Positions 26,707 to 34,774 of a stretch of 64,000 nt of DNA are shown here, one piece after another (the first letter of the stretch is position 1; each line of letters opens with the position of its first letter). This DNA comes from Oscillospiraceae bacterium (GTDB lineage: Bacteria > Bacillota > Clostridia > Oscillospirales > Ruminococcaceae): positions 8,821 to 72,820 of the forward strand of contig JAGOPP010000007.1 in the NCBI GenBank assembly GCA_017991935.1, written 5' to 3'. A model generated the notes under the pieces. That model ran no database searches. It saw only the letters and a program-made list of their open reading frames with translations, and was not told the origin of the DNA. A program made the position numbers and the translations under genes.

Positions 26707-26955
26707 GGTTTTCCCGCATGTGAAAGCTCCGCCGGGCGGCTCGCCCAAGGCGTGCTTCGCGGGAACCGACTCCCGGCTTTCCCCCGGTGGGTTTTCCCGC
26801 ATGTGAAAGCTCCGCCGGGCGGCTCGCCCAAGGCGCGCTTCGCGGGAACCGGCTCCCGGCTTTCCCCCGGTGGGTTTTCCCGCTTGTGAAAGCGGCGCCG
26901 GGCGGCTCGCCCAAGGCGCGCTTCGCGGGGATTGGCTCCCCGGCTTTCCCCCGGA
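26707..26955. repeat. Three tandem copies of an 83-bp repeat
   Basis: Units start at 26707, 26790 and 26873 (GGTTTTCCCGC...), exactly 83 bp apart; the first two are nearly identical, the third diverges slightly. It lies directly after the stop of the permuted NlpC/P60 gene. Frames inside it (for example an Ala/Gly/Pro-rich one) look spurious. Confidence 0.9.
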
Positions 26956-26977
26956 GGGGGCCGGGAAAAATCCGATG

Positions 26978-27012
26978 AAAAAAGCCCGGCGCGGAACCGG
27001 GCTTCTTTTTAT
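26978..27012. terminator. Bidirectional terminator
   Basis: AAGCCCGG/CCGGGCTT stem with six-base loop, A-run on the left and T-run on the right; serves the plus gene at 26011 and the minus gene at 27023. Confidence 0.8.
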
Positions 27013-27022
27013 GCGGTTTTTG

Positions 27023-27334
27023 TCATCCGCACATGGAGCGGAGGCGGTCCAAGCAGACCGTCAGACTCGGGTAGACGGGGGAGACTCCGGCGGTTTCGCC
27101 GTCCATGCCGACGACGCGAAAGCGCCAGCCCCCGCCCTCCTCCGCGGCGATCTCGAATCCGCCGCGGGGACGGCCCGTCTCCTGCTCTTTTCCCGCGAGG
27201 CCGTCGTACACCGCGCGAAAGTAGGCGGCGACCTGTTTTCCGCCGTCCGCGCTGACGATGTCCTCGTTCTCCTCCATGGTGGACGCGACGATCTTCGTCA
27301 CGGCCTCGAAGATGGCTTCCTCGTATCGCTCCAT
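27023..27334 (-). CDS. Hypothetical protein (103 aa)
   Basis: ATG 27334 has AAAGGAG 8 nt upstream and the gene is followed by a terminator, so it looks real. The N-terminal half is helical and acidic (RYEEAIFEAVTKIVASTMEEN), the rest contains a Gly-rich beta segment and ends VCLDRLRSMCG. No membrane segment. I do not recognise the family. Confidence 0.55.
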   Translation of the reverse strand: MERYEEAIFEAVTKIVASTMEENEDIVSADGGKQVAAYFRAVYDGLAGKEQETGRPRGGFEIAAEEGGGWRFRVVGMDGETAGVSPVYPSLTVCLDRLRSMCG

Positions 27335-27620
27335 TCCGATCGCTCCTTTTTTCGACAATGTTTATACGTTCCGAACAACCGCAAATGTAAAATACACGCG
27401 GTTTTTGAAAAAAACGCGGGGGAAAGGCCACGCCGCCGCCCCTCGCCGGGGATGATAGGTTCATTCTATCAGACGGGGCCGCTTTTTACAACCGCAAGCC
27501 CAAAGGCCCCGGCCGAATTTTTCCTCGCGCCCATGGGGAGCCTCGCGCCCCAGAAAAGCGCGGCGGTTTTTTGCGGAAATGTAAACTTTTATCGGCGGTC
27601 TGCCGGGCGGGGCCGTTCTA
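27335..27620. other. Intergenic region, no gene seen
   Basis: The part near 27360-27400 is AT-richer and probably holds the promoter of the minus gene (TTGCGG and TATAAA are visible but poorly spaced). The rest is GC-rich without a supported frame. Confidence 0.35.
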
Positions 27621-27796
27621 TGATATAATAGCCGCAAGCGCCGCAAAGCCGCCGTGACGCGGCTGTCCCGACAGCCCGCCGTGGCGATGGCCGACGATAC
27701 CGCCGCGCGCGTTGCGTTTGCGGTATTTTAAACCCCTTCGGGGCCGCGCCCCGAAAATCACAGGCCCGTAACCGGGCGGATAGGAAATGGATCGCA
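27621..27796 (+). promoter_or_regulatory. Extended -10 promoter and structured leader of the PAP2 gene
   Basis: TGATATAAT (27621-27629) is an extended -10 without a good -35. The ~165-nt leader contains several hairpins: AGCCGC/GCGGCT, CTGTC/GACAG, ATACCGC/GCGGTAT followed by TTTT, and CCCC-TT-CGGGG. It matches no riboswitch I could recognise. Confidence 0.5.
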
Positions 27797-28471
27797 ATGA
27801 AACAACGCTCGCAAACATGGAGGGAATGGCTGCGCGGGAATCCGCACGCGTGGTACGCGCTGCTGTTTCCGCTTTATATGTTGAGCTACTTTATAACGGA
27901 GGCTCTGGTCGGCGAAAACGCGGATTATTGGGTCTCCTACCTGCCGCTCGACGATAAGATCCCGTTTCTGGAGTGGTTTGTCCCGATCTATTATTTCTGG
28001 GCGCTCTGCCTGCTCACGGTGGGGCTGTATCTGCTGGTAAAAGACGGGGCCGGCTTTAAAAAATTTATGATTTCTCTGTTTGGCGGCATGGGGGCCTCCC
28101 TTTTGATCTGCCTGCTGTTTCCAAACGGGCAGAACCTCCGGCCGGAGGTCTTCCCGCGCGAGAATCTTTTCACGGAGATGGTGCGGATCATCTATTCCTT
28201 GGACACCTGCACGAACGTCTTTCCCAGCATGCACGTCGTCGGCGCCGTCGCGGGGGTCGGGGCCGTCTTTCACAGCGCGGCCCTGCGGCGTTTCCGGCTG
28301 CCGGCCGTGGCGCTGTGCGCCCTGATCTGCGCCTCGACGGTGTGCCTCAAGCAGCATTCTATCTTGGACGTCTACGGCGGCGTCGCGCTCGGCGCGGCGC
28401 TCTGGTGGATCGTCTACCGGAAGAAGAAAACCGCTCCCCATGAGGCGGAGATCCGCGAGCAAAACGCGTGA
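27797..28471 (+). CDS. PAP2-superfamily membrane phosphatase (224 aa)
   Basis: Five to six membrane helices. Acid-phosphatase motifs: FPSMHVVGA (general acid/base His) and a C-terminal HSILDVYGG (nucleophile His), as in the inositolphosphotransferase/Aur1-like branch of PAP2. The first motif (KxxxxxxRP) appears degenerate. It probably dephosphorylates or transfers a lipid phosphate such as phosphatidylglycerol-phosphate or undecaprenyl-diphosphate. GGAAATGG precedes the ATG at 27797. Monocistronic; a terminator follows at 28699. Confidence 0.85.
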   Translation: MKQRSQTWREWLRGNPHAWYALLFPLYMLSYFITEALVGENADYWVSYLPLDDKIPFLEWFVPIYYFWALCLLTVGLYLLVKDGAGFKKFMISLFGGMGASLLICLLFPNGQNLRPEVFPRENLFTEMVRIIYSLDTCTNVFPSMHVVGAVAGVGAVFHSAALRRFRLPAVALCALICASTVCLKQHSILDVYGGVALGAALWWIVYRKKKTAPHEAEIREQNA

Positions 28472-28698
28472 GCATGGGATTTTCCCGGAAGCGGCCCCCG
28501 CAGGGGCCCGTCTGGGGATCCGCCGGGCGGCCATGGCGTCGCCCTCCCGTCCGCGTGCGTGGGGTGCCGGGCGTAATCCGCGCTGATGGATTCGACGTCG
28601 GTCGTGGAATCCCGCCCGCGTACCCGAGGGGTGCCGGAGCGCCCCGTTTCCGGCCGGAGGGACGCCGCACGGGGCCTCCGCTTCCATAGATAAAAAGA
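28472..28698. other. GC-rich spacer after PAP2 gene, no gene seen
   Basis: Frames here lack ribosome sites and translate to Pro/Arg/Gly-rich text. Confidence 0.4.
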
Positions 28699-28726
28699 AA
28701 AAGCCCGGATCTCCGGGCTTTTTTTG
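28699..28726. terminator. Bidirectional terminator
   Basis: AAAAAGCCCGGA/TCCGGGCTTTTT symmetric hairpin between convergent PAP2 and ECF genes. Confidence 0.85.
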
Positions 28727-28811
28727 CGTGTTTTTTTATGCGGCCTTCCTTTTTATAAAATGAGGCGGGAGGCGTCCTGCGGGACGCCGCGAAACTTTCG
28801 CGGTCCGGGCG

Positions 28812-29384
28812 TTATTCCTCGCCCGCGGGGTTGCCGCGGCCGGCGCCGCGCCTCGCGAGGAGAAAGAGCAGCGGAATGCCCGCGACGATCAGCACGGCGG
28901 AGTTGGAGGCCCCGAGAGCGAGGCTCTGAAGAGAGGCGATTTCCAGATCCGTGAAATAAAACACCGAGGACATCATCGGGGTGATGAGTCCGAACGCGAC
29001 AAAATTGGCAAGGACGGCGACGATCGCGTAGACGAGCGCCTGTCTCATGGTGAAGACGCCCTCCCGGATCCTCGCGCCGTAGAGCGGGAGCAGGCCGACG
29101 CAGAAGCCGAGGATGCCGTAGCCGACGGACCAGTCGAAGCCGAAGCCCGCGCCGCCGATCAGGTCAGCAAGACAGTTGCCGAGAAACATGGAGACGCCGG
29201 CCGGGAGCGCGCCGAGCAGAGCCCCCGCGACGATGGGGACGAGCATGGCGGCCGTGAAATATAAATCGGGAATGGAGCCCCAGACCTTCAGGACGCCGAA
29301 CAGGACGGCCCCGACCGCGACGGCGGCGGCGGTGCGGGTGTTCCACTCGCCGAGGATCGGCTTACCGGCAGATTTCTTTTCCAT
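28812..29384 (-). CDS. ECF transporter S component, UPF0397-like (190 aa)
   Basis: Substrate-binding membrane subunit of an energy-coupling-factor importer. Six hydrophobic helices with family motifs: VAVGAVLFGVLKVWGSIP in helix 1, MLVPIVAGALLG, FLGNCLADLIGG and the loop WSVGYGILGFCVGL. EcfA/EcfT subunits are not in the window and are usually shared. A SAM-I riboswitch precedes the gene, so the cargo is probably methionine, a methionine precursor or a related sulfur compound (inference). Start ATG 29384 with GGAGGG 11 nt upstream. Confidence 0.85.
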   Translation of the reverse strand: MEKKSAGKPILGEWNTRTAAAVAVGAVLFGVLKVWGSIPDLYFTAAMLVPIVAGALLGALPAGVSMFLGNCLADLIGGAGFGFDWSVGYGILGFCVGLLPLYGARIREGVFTMRQALVYAIVAVLANFVAFGLITPMMSSVFYFTDLEIASLQSLALGASNSAVLIVAGIPLLFLLARRGAGRGNPAGEE

Positions 29385-29576
29385 TTTTGTAAGTACCCTC
29401 CAGTCGATGGATATGTCAGTTGGCGGATAATAGAAAGCATGCCTCCGCACGCGAAAAAAACGAATGCCGCGGCCGCTGGGGCGGCGCGTATGGCCGGGGC
29501 GGGGCTCTCCTTATAAAGGAAATCCACCCGAAAAAAGGCAACGGATTTTTGTGAAATTCTTCCTCTGTTTTAAAAC

Positions 29577-29707
29577 AAAAAGGCAGTTCCCGAAACAAAG
29601 AGAACTGCCGTCTATCCTCATCTCTCGGGAAATCCGCAGGAATCGGCAACGCGTCACCGCAAGTTGTCGGGCTACGGGGGCCTTTCCCACAGCCGCCTTT
29701 GATAAGG
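29577..29707 (-). promoter_or_regulatory. SAM-I (S-box) riboswitch with intrinsic terminator
   Basis: Minus-strand RNA from 29707 to 29616 matches the S-box consensus: P1 arm CCUUAUC (29707-29701) pairs with GAUGAGG (29622-29616); between them lie GGGAAAGGCCC, AGCCCGACAAC, GGUGACGCGUUGCC, AUUCCUGCGGA and CGAGAGAUGAGG, in the correct order. Directly downstream GGCAGTTCTC/GGGAACTGCC followed by TTTTT (29609-29577) is the terminator. SAM binding should stop transcription of the ECF S-component gene. Confidence 0.92.
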
Positions 29708-29728
29708 CATTATAAAAATGATGGTTTT

Positions 29729-29757
29729 ATTTTAACGATCCCATCCCGTTCTGTCAA
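29729..29757 (-). promoter_or_regulatory. Sigma-A promoter of the S-box/ECF transcript
   Basis: Minus strand TTGACA (29757-29752), 17-bp spacer, TAAAAT (29734-29729); transcription would start just before the riboswitch. Confidence 0.85.
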
Positions 29758-29802
29758 GGGATTTCACACGGAAAAAAAGCCTATTCTTCCAATTTTCGCA
29801 GT

Positions 29803-30405
29803 TTACACGATCATCAGGCCGCCGACGAGCGAAAAATACGGCGGCAAACGGCCGTCCTTGATCCAGAGAATATCGTAGCCGAAGAGGTCCTTCGTAATCG
29901 CGGTGACGTTGCCGCCGATGGATTCGATGGAGTAGTGCAGGTCGATGCCGCGGGCGCAGTTCTGCCCGCAGAGCCGGGAGCATTTGCCGTAGCCGCAGAG
30001 GTCGCAGGTGCCGGCGGAGAGATAGCGCGAGCCGGGCGTATCCCATTCCATCCTCGCGAGATCGCCGGCCAGTTTGTGGCGCTCGGGGATGGTGACGGCC
30101 TCCATCAGGTAATTGAGCCCCTCGGGAGAATACGCCGTCTGCGCGATGCCGGGGTCGATCACATATTTCCGCGCGACGGCGCGAAGCGTGTGATACCGCC
30201 GCCAGTAATCCGCCACGTCGAACTCAAAGGGCGGGCAGGTCCAATATTTCCCGAAATTCGGGCAGGCCTGACAGCAGGCAAAATACCGGCCGAAATCAAA
30301 GTAATTCGCGAGGAAATCCTCCACCGGAAGATCCCGCGTCTGCTCCTCAATCGTATAAAGCGGCCGATCGACGGGGATCAGCGCCAATTTTTCTTCTTCC
30401 GTCAT
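29803..30405 (-). CDS. DUF2284 putative metal-binding protein (200 aa)
   Basis: Cys-rich cytoplasmic protein of the DUF2284 family. The N-terminal cluster is CCQACPNFGKYWTCPPF and the second is CDLCGYGKCSRLCGQNC, likely metal or Fe-S ligands. These proteins often accompany corrinoid or methyltransferase genes, but none is seen here and the role is unknown. ATG 30405 has AAAGGAGG 7-8 nt upstream; a much longer in-frame extension has no support. The gene ends 46 nt from the ECF promoter of the next transcript. Confidence 0.85.
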   Translation of the reverse strand: MTEEEKLALIPVDRPLYTIEEQTRDLPVEDFLANYFDFGRYFACCQACPNFGKYWTCPPFEFDVADYWRRYHTLRAVARKYVIDPGIAQTAYSPEGLNYLMEAVTIPERHKLAGDLARMEWDTPGSRYLSAGTCDLCGYGKCSRLCGQNCARGIDLHYSIESIGGNVTAITKDLFGYDILWIKDGRLPPYFSLVGGLMIV

Positions 30406-30572
30406 AAAACAGCCTCCTTTCGACTTCTGCGGGTTATTATACACGATTTTTGCGGAATCTGCAATCAATATGGGCGGCGCCTTTTTTCGGCTAAAAAATC
30501 GCCTATCTTTGCCGTTAAAAAACGGCGGGAAATCCCGCCTGCCCGTTCTTATTTCCATTCTTAGTTCCGTTC

Positions 30573-30827
30573 CTATTTCCGGCGGCCCAGCAGCTTCAGC
30601 AGCCGGTCCGCCAAGCTTGGCCGCCCGCCATGGGCCCCCGCGTCGGGATACCGGATGACCAGCGCCCCCGGCGGGCCGTTTTTGCCCATGCGCCTGATCG
30701 GGAAGACCCGGATGACGCCGCCGCCGGAGCGCCACGCACGCGCGCCGATCTTTACGGCGTCCGGCTGCGCGTCGAGGAATTCCCCGATCCTGCCGGAGGA
30801 ATCCATCCATAATTCAAAATTTTTCAT
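30573..30827 (-). CDS. Small basic hypothetical protein (84 aa)
   Basis: GGAAGG lies 7 nt before ATG 30827. The product starts MKNFELWMDSSGRIGEFLD and has a basic tail (LLKLLGRRK). No known domain or membrane helix. It follows the next small gene by 20 nt and may be co-transcribed with it. Confidence 0.5.
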   Translation of the reverse strand: MKNFELWMDSSGRIGEFLDAQPDAVKIGARAWRSGGGVIRVFPIRRMGKNGPPGALVIRYPDAGAHGGRPSLADRLLKLLGRRK

Positions 30828-30847
30828 GCAACCACCTTCCCAAAGCG

Positions 30848-31096
30848 TCAGTCCGCGTCCCAAATGCGAAACCGCGCGAGCAGGGTTTCCAGCATCAGTT
30901 TTTCGCCGAGAAACTGACGGAAAGAGGCGCTCTTCGTCTTGTCCTCCGCGCGGAGCCGCGCGATCTTTTCGCACAGGCCGTCCCGCTCCGCGAGCATGGA
31001 CTCATAGAGATCCTCGGTCCTGCCCAGCTTCTGCGCGGCGGCCTCCGGGTCTTTCGCGACATAACGGCCGTCGATTTTTTGGGTGAGCCTCGTCAT
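30848..31096 (-). CDS. Small coiled-coil protein (82 aa)
   Basis: ATG 31096 has GGAGG 9 nt upstream. Opening MTRLTQKIDGRYVAKD and KLGRTEDLYESMLAE resemble short phage/clostridial proteins of the 'RLTxxxxGxY...KLxxxED' type. The rest is a helix (GLCEKIARLRAEDKTKSASF). Function unknown. It lies between the glycosyltransferase gene and a second small gene, all on the minus strand. Confidence 0.6.
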   Translation of the reverse strand: MTRLTQKIDGRYVAKDPEAAAQKLGRTEDLYESMLAERDGLCEKIARLRAEDKTKSASFRQFLGEKLMLETLLARFRIWDAD

Positions 31097-31151
31097 GGAA
31101 AACCGCCTCCGATCCTTTTTTTGCATGCTCTTTTGCGGGAAAAAACCGTGC

Positions 31152-32465
31152 TCAAAAATAGCGGCCGCGGAAAGGGAAGTGATGCTCGCGGTATTTTAGC
31201 CGCAGGCGGGCGCCCTCCTCCCGCACCTTGCCCATCCCGCCGATGAGCCCCCCCAGCGCGGTGTACATGCCGTCGAATTTGAGCGGCGGCCGCTCCGGGA
31301 TGCCCATGCGGTATTGTTCGATCAGCTCGTCGTAGCGCGCGGCGGCCCTCGCGACCGAGTCCTCCCAAAAGAGATAGAGCTCCGCCGCGGCGTTCTCGCC
31401 GATCTTGCGGATCGCCTCGGGATTCTTGCAGGCAAGGCCGATCAGGGCGGAGAGGGATTCGGCATTCTCCTCGATCAGCATGCCGTTTCTTCCGTCCGTG
31501 ATGCCCTCGGCGGCGCAGCTCCCCCGGATGACGACGGCCGGCAGCCCGCAGGCGGCCGCCTCCCGCACGACGATGCCGTTCGTGTCGAACGTGGAGGGGA
31601 ATAAAAACAGATCCGCCCGGCAGTACCACGCGCGGAGCAGCTCCCGGTCTTGGACCGCCCCGGGAAACAGGCATTCCGCCTGCAGGCCGAGGGAATCCCG
31701 GCATTTGACGATCTCGTCCATGTTGAGGCCGGAGCCGACGAATACGGCGGTAAAGGCGAGGCCCTTGTCTTTCTGCATTTTGAGCGCGTCGAGGATGATG
31801 CGGATGCCTTTGTACCACATCATCCGGCCGACGAAAAGAAACAGCGGCCTCTTGGGGTCCAGCCCGTATTCGGCGTCAAGCTTTCGCAGTTCGGAATCCG
31901 GCACGCGCCCTTTCGGGAAATCGACGCCGTTTTCCATGATGATGTAATCGCCCTGATAGCCGAGCTTGCGCATGTTTTCGCCGGCGCCGCGGCTGACGGT
32001 CCAGACCTCGTCGGCGGCCTCAATGTTGTTGCAGAGCATTCGGAGCGCCTCCTTCTGGAGGAACTCCGAGCGGATGGCCCGTCCGACGTCGATATCAAAT
32101 TTTGTGTGGTAGGTGAGCACGATCGGCTTTCCGGTCAGCTCGCGGAGCGTGCGCGCCATCACCATCGACATGACGGGGCAGTGGCAGTGAATCAGGTCCG
32201 GCCGGAAGTTGCGGAGCGCCTGCACCGGCTCCGTGGTGAACGGGTAACCCGCCCGGTAGCCGAACCGCTCGACGGTATTGAAGCTGGGGTACCGGACGAC
32301 GGGGAACGGATAGTGGTCCTCCACGCCGGGATACTCCGGGATGCCGACCGTGACCTCCGTGCCGGTTTTTTGCAAAATCGACGCGTAGTTGACGACCGCG
32401 TTCGCAACGCCGTCCAGCTGCGGCGGGAACGAGTCGTTGAGCAGGCAGATGCGTTTGCTTTCCAG
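31152..32465 (-). CDS. Glycosyltransferase family 4 (437 aa), apparent CTG start
   Basis: GT-B fold enzyme moving an activated sugar to a lipid or glycan acceptor. The N-terminal LLNDSFPPQLDGVANAV, DLIHCHCPVMSM, the UDP-sugar region ENGVDFPKG, FVGRMMWYKG and the C-terminal REAAACGLPAVV (EX7E region) are all typical of GT4, close to diacylglycerol glucosyltransferases. The frame has no ATG, GTG or TTG near its start. AAAAAAGGAGG stands 7 nt before CTG-GAA-AGC at 32465, and homology begins right there, so CTG initiation is proposed. Confidence 0.85.
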   Translation of the reverse strand: MESKRICLLNDSFPPQLDGVANAVVNYASILQKTGTEVTVGIPEYPGVEDHYPFPVVRYPSFNTVERFGYRAGYPFTTEPVQALRNFRPDLIHCHCPVMSMVMARTLRELTGKPIVLTYHTKFDIDVGRAIRSEFLQKEALRMLCNNIEAADEVWTVSRGAGENMRKLGYQGDYIIMENGVDFPKGRVPDSELRKLDAEYGLDPKRPLFLFVGRMMWYKGIRIILDALKMQKDKGLAFTAVFVGSGLNMDEIVKCRDSLGLQAECLFPGAVQDRELLRAWYCRADLFLFPSTFDTNGIVVREAAACGLPAVVIRGSCAAEGITDGRNGMLIEENAESLSALIGLACKNPEAIRKIGENAAAELYLFWEDSVARAAARYDELIEQYRMGIPERPPLKFDGMYTALGGLIGGMGKVREEGARLRLKYREHHFPFRGRYF

Positions 32466-32824
32466 AGTGGCGCCTCCTTTTTTCTTCCTTCCCCTCTCCC
32501 GCGCCCGCCGGTTTTTCGGCGGAGGCGGGAGGCCTTTTGCGGCGGGATCGCGCCCCGCGGCGGCCCGGGAAACCCGCGTTTCCCGGTCGGAGCCGGGCCC
32601 GCCGGCCGCCGATCCCAACCCGCGGGCATAGAGCCTCTTTTATGAAGGATTTCCGCTTTTTCTGAAATTACCCAAAGGGGATATCCAAATCTTTCATAAA
32701 ATTCCTTTTTGCTCATTTTAGTGCCCGGCACCCGGGAAGTCAAGGAAAAGCGGGCGGGGTTCAAAGAAAGTTTACACTTCGATCAAAATTGGCCGCCGTT
32801 TTCGCGCGGCCGCCTTTTTTCGGT
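32466..32824. other. Leader region of the glycosyltransferase gene
   Basis: Positions 32630-32790 are AT-richer and should contain its promoter. A short minus frame beginning MSKKEFYERFGYPLW (ATG at ~32718) has no ribosome site and runs out of frame into the glycosyltransferase; probably not a gene. Confidence 0.4.
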
Positions 32825-33080
32825 AAAGGCGGGGCAGCTTTGCCCGCCCGCCCCGCCGCGGGGCCGTTTCCCCCATAGCCTCCCGCGGAAAGCCCGCCCA
32901 TTCCCGGCCGGAAAATAAAAAGGCCCGCCCGCCTCCGGCACGGATGCTTTTTTTTGACAAAGGCGGGGCGGCTTTGCCCGACCGCCCCGCCGCGGGGCCG
33001 TTTCCCCATAGCCTCCCGCGAAAAGCCCGCTCGCCTCCGACCGGAAAATAAAAAGGCCCGCCCAGTTTATGGGCGGGCCA
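32825..33080. repeat. Two direct copies of a ~134-bp repeat
   Basis: AAAGGCGGGGC-GCTTTGCCC begins at 32825 and 32959; both copies contain the CCCCGCCGCGGGGCCG dyad, the GCCTCCCGCG block and end with an A-rich GGAAAATAAAAAGGCCCGCCC segment. The second ends in the terminator of the small gene at 33086. Confidence 0.85.
33046..33079 (-). terminator. Terminator of the aldehyde dehydrogenase operon
   Basis: Minus strand GGCCCGCCCA/TGGGCGGGCC with 5-base loop, followed by TTTTTATTTT. Confidence 0.85.
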
Positions 33081-33085
33081 AACGC

Positions 33086-33274
33086 TTACCTCCGCGCCGG
33101 CAGAAACAGCGGATACTCTCCTTTTCCGCATTCCTCCGGCTTCACGGCGCGGGCGAGGGTGTCCTCGTCGTACCAGTCCGTTTCCACGCAGCAGCAGCCT
33201 TTGCCTCTCGCGCGGGCGCAGTCCGGAAACCGCTTGCAGGGGTAGTTGAAGCAGACGCGTTCCTCGTCGCGCAT
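33086..33274 (-). CDS. Small Cys-rich protein downstream of aldehyde dehydrogenase (62 aa)
   Basis: Starts 3 nt after the dehydrogenase stop and is followed by a strong terminator, so it is the second gene of that operon. It has seven Cys, in the pattern CFNYPC...CARARGKGCCC...C, suggesting a metal-binding or redox role. Ribosome site weak; translational coupling likely. Unknown family. Confidence 0.6.
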   Translation of the reverse strand: MRDEERVCFNYPCKRFPDCARARGKGCCCVETDWYDEDTLARAVKPEECGKGEYPLFLPARR

Positions 33275-33277
33275 GGC

Positions 33278-34774
33278 TCAGGGGGCCGGGTAGAAGCCGG
33301 TCGGGGCCTCGCCGAGGTTAATCATGATGTTCTTCATCTGCGTGTAGTGCTCGAGGATGACTTTGTGCGTCTCGCGCCCGATACCGGAATCCTTGTAGCC
33401 GCCGAACGGGGAGCCCTCCGGGATCTGGTTGTAGGTGTTGATCCACATGCGCCCGGTTTCGACACTCCGCGCGACGCGGATGGCGCGGTTGAGGTCCTTC
33501 GTCCAGACGGCGCCGCCGAGGCCGTAGGCGCTGTCGTTGGCCATGGCGACGACCTCCGCCTCGTCGTGGAATTTGATGACGACGGCGACCGGCCCGAAGA
33601 TCTCCTCCTGCGCGACCCGCATGTCGTTGGTGACGCCGGTGAGCAGGGTCGGGCGCATGAACGCGCCGTTCGCGAGCTCGCCGTCGGCGACGCGGAAGCC
33701 GCCGCAGGCGACGGCGGCGCCCTCCTCCTTGCCGATCTCGACATAGCTGAGAATTTTCTCAAGCTGCTTCTCGTTGATCTGGGAGCCCATCTGGGTGTCC
33801 GGCTCCCACGAGAGGCCGACCTTGACCGCGTCGAAACGCTTAACGGCCTCCTTGATGAATTTATCGTAGATCGTATCCTGCACAAAGACGCGCGAGCCGG
33901 CGCAGCAGACCTGCCCTTGGTTGAAGAGAATGCCGAGCTGCAGCCCGTCCATGGCCTGCTCCCAGTTGCAGTCGTCGAAGAAGATGTTCGCGGATTTTCC
34001 GCCGAGCTCGAGCGTGGAGGGGATCAGGCGGTCGGCCGCGGCCTCGGCCACGGCGTGGCCCACTTCGGTGGAGCCGGTGAACGCGAGCTTGCGGAAGCCC
34101 TTGTGCTCAAGGATGTACTGGCCGCATTTGCTGCCGGAGCCGGTCACGACGTTGAAGACGCCCGCCGGGATGACGTCCTGCACGAGCCTCGTGAATTCGA
34201 GCACGGAGAGCGGCGTGTCGGACGAGGGCTTAAACACGGTGCAGCAGCCCGCCGCGAGCACGGGGGCGAGCTTCCACGCGGCCATCAGGAACGGGAAGTT
34301 CCACGGCACGATCTGGCCCACGACCCCGATCGGCTCGCGTAGGATAATAGAGAGGAAAGTCTCGTCCAAAACGGTGGCGCTGCCCTCCTCCGCTTGGATG
34401 CAGGCGGCAAAATAGCGGAAATGCGCCGCGCTCAGCGGGACGTCGACGGCCATGGTCTCGCGGATCGGCTTGCCGTTGTCGAGGGTCTCGACCATGGCGA
34501 GGTGCTCCTTGTTTTCGTCGATGAGATCCGCGATCTTGTTGAGAATGGCGGCGCGCTGCTTTGGCGTGGTCCTTTTCCAAGTTTCAAACGCGGTCCGGGC
34601 GGCTTTTTCCGCGTCGTCCACGTCCTCGCGGGTGGCCTGCGCGCAGGCTGCGAGCGGCTCCCCGTTCGCGGGGCATTTGGTGGTGAAGGTGGCGCCGTCC
34701 GCGGCGTCTCTCCACTCGCCGCCGATAAACAGACCGTACCTCTCCTGAAGATGGACATCCGGCATTGACATCAT
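33278..34774 (-). CDS. Aldehyde dehydrogenase, NAD(P)+-dependent (498 aa)
   Basis: Oxidises an aldehyde to the acid in the cytoplasm. Full-length class 1/2 ALDH: PWNFPF and FTGSTEVG (cofactor), general-base Glu in LELGGKSANIFF, catalytic Cys in NQGQVCCAGSR, EEIFGPV and the C-terminal SPFGGYKDSGIGRE. ATG 34774 has GGAGG 5 nt upstream; the next codon is also ATG. Substrate cannot be told from sequence. Its divergent neighbour is the transhydrogenase-like operon. Confidence 0.93.
   Translation of the reverse strand: MMSMPDVHLQERYGLFIGGEWRDAADGATFTTKCPANGEPLAACAQATREDVDDAEKAARTAFETWKRTTPKQRAAILNKIADLIDENKEHLAMVETLDNGKPIRETMAVDVPLSAAHFRYFAACIQAEEGSATVLDETFLSIILREPIGVVGQIVPWNFPFLMAAWKLAPVLAAGCCTVFKPSSDTPLSVLEFTRLVQDVIPAGVFNVVTGSGSKCGQYILEHKGFRKLAFTGSTEVGHAVAEAAADRLIPSTLELGGKSANIFFDDCNWEQAMDGLQLGILFNQGQVCCAGSRVFVQDTIYDKFIKEAVKRFDAVKVGLSWEPDTQMGSQINEKQLEKILSYVEIGKEEGAAVACGGFRVADGELANGAFMRPTLLTGVTNDMRVAQEEIFGPVAVVIKFHDEAEVVAMANDSAYGLGGAVWTKDLNRAIRVARSVETGRMWINTYNQIPEGSPFGGYKDSGIGRETHKVILEHYTQMKNIMINLGEAPTGFYPAP

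Noticed and set aside
26787..26978. Small proteins encoded within the 83-bp repeats
   Set aside because: Frames in both directions arise from the repeat itself and have no ribosome-binding sites.
27627..27730. c-di-GMP (GEMM) riboswitch before the PAP2 gene
   Set aside because: A GCAAAGCC segment is present, but the tetraloop-receptor helix and the second conserved half do not fit.
29385..29576. A small gene between the SAM riboswitch terminator and the ECF gene
   Set aside because: A weak frame exists, but its start lacks a fitting site and it runs into the ECF gene in another frame.
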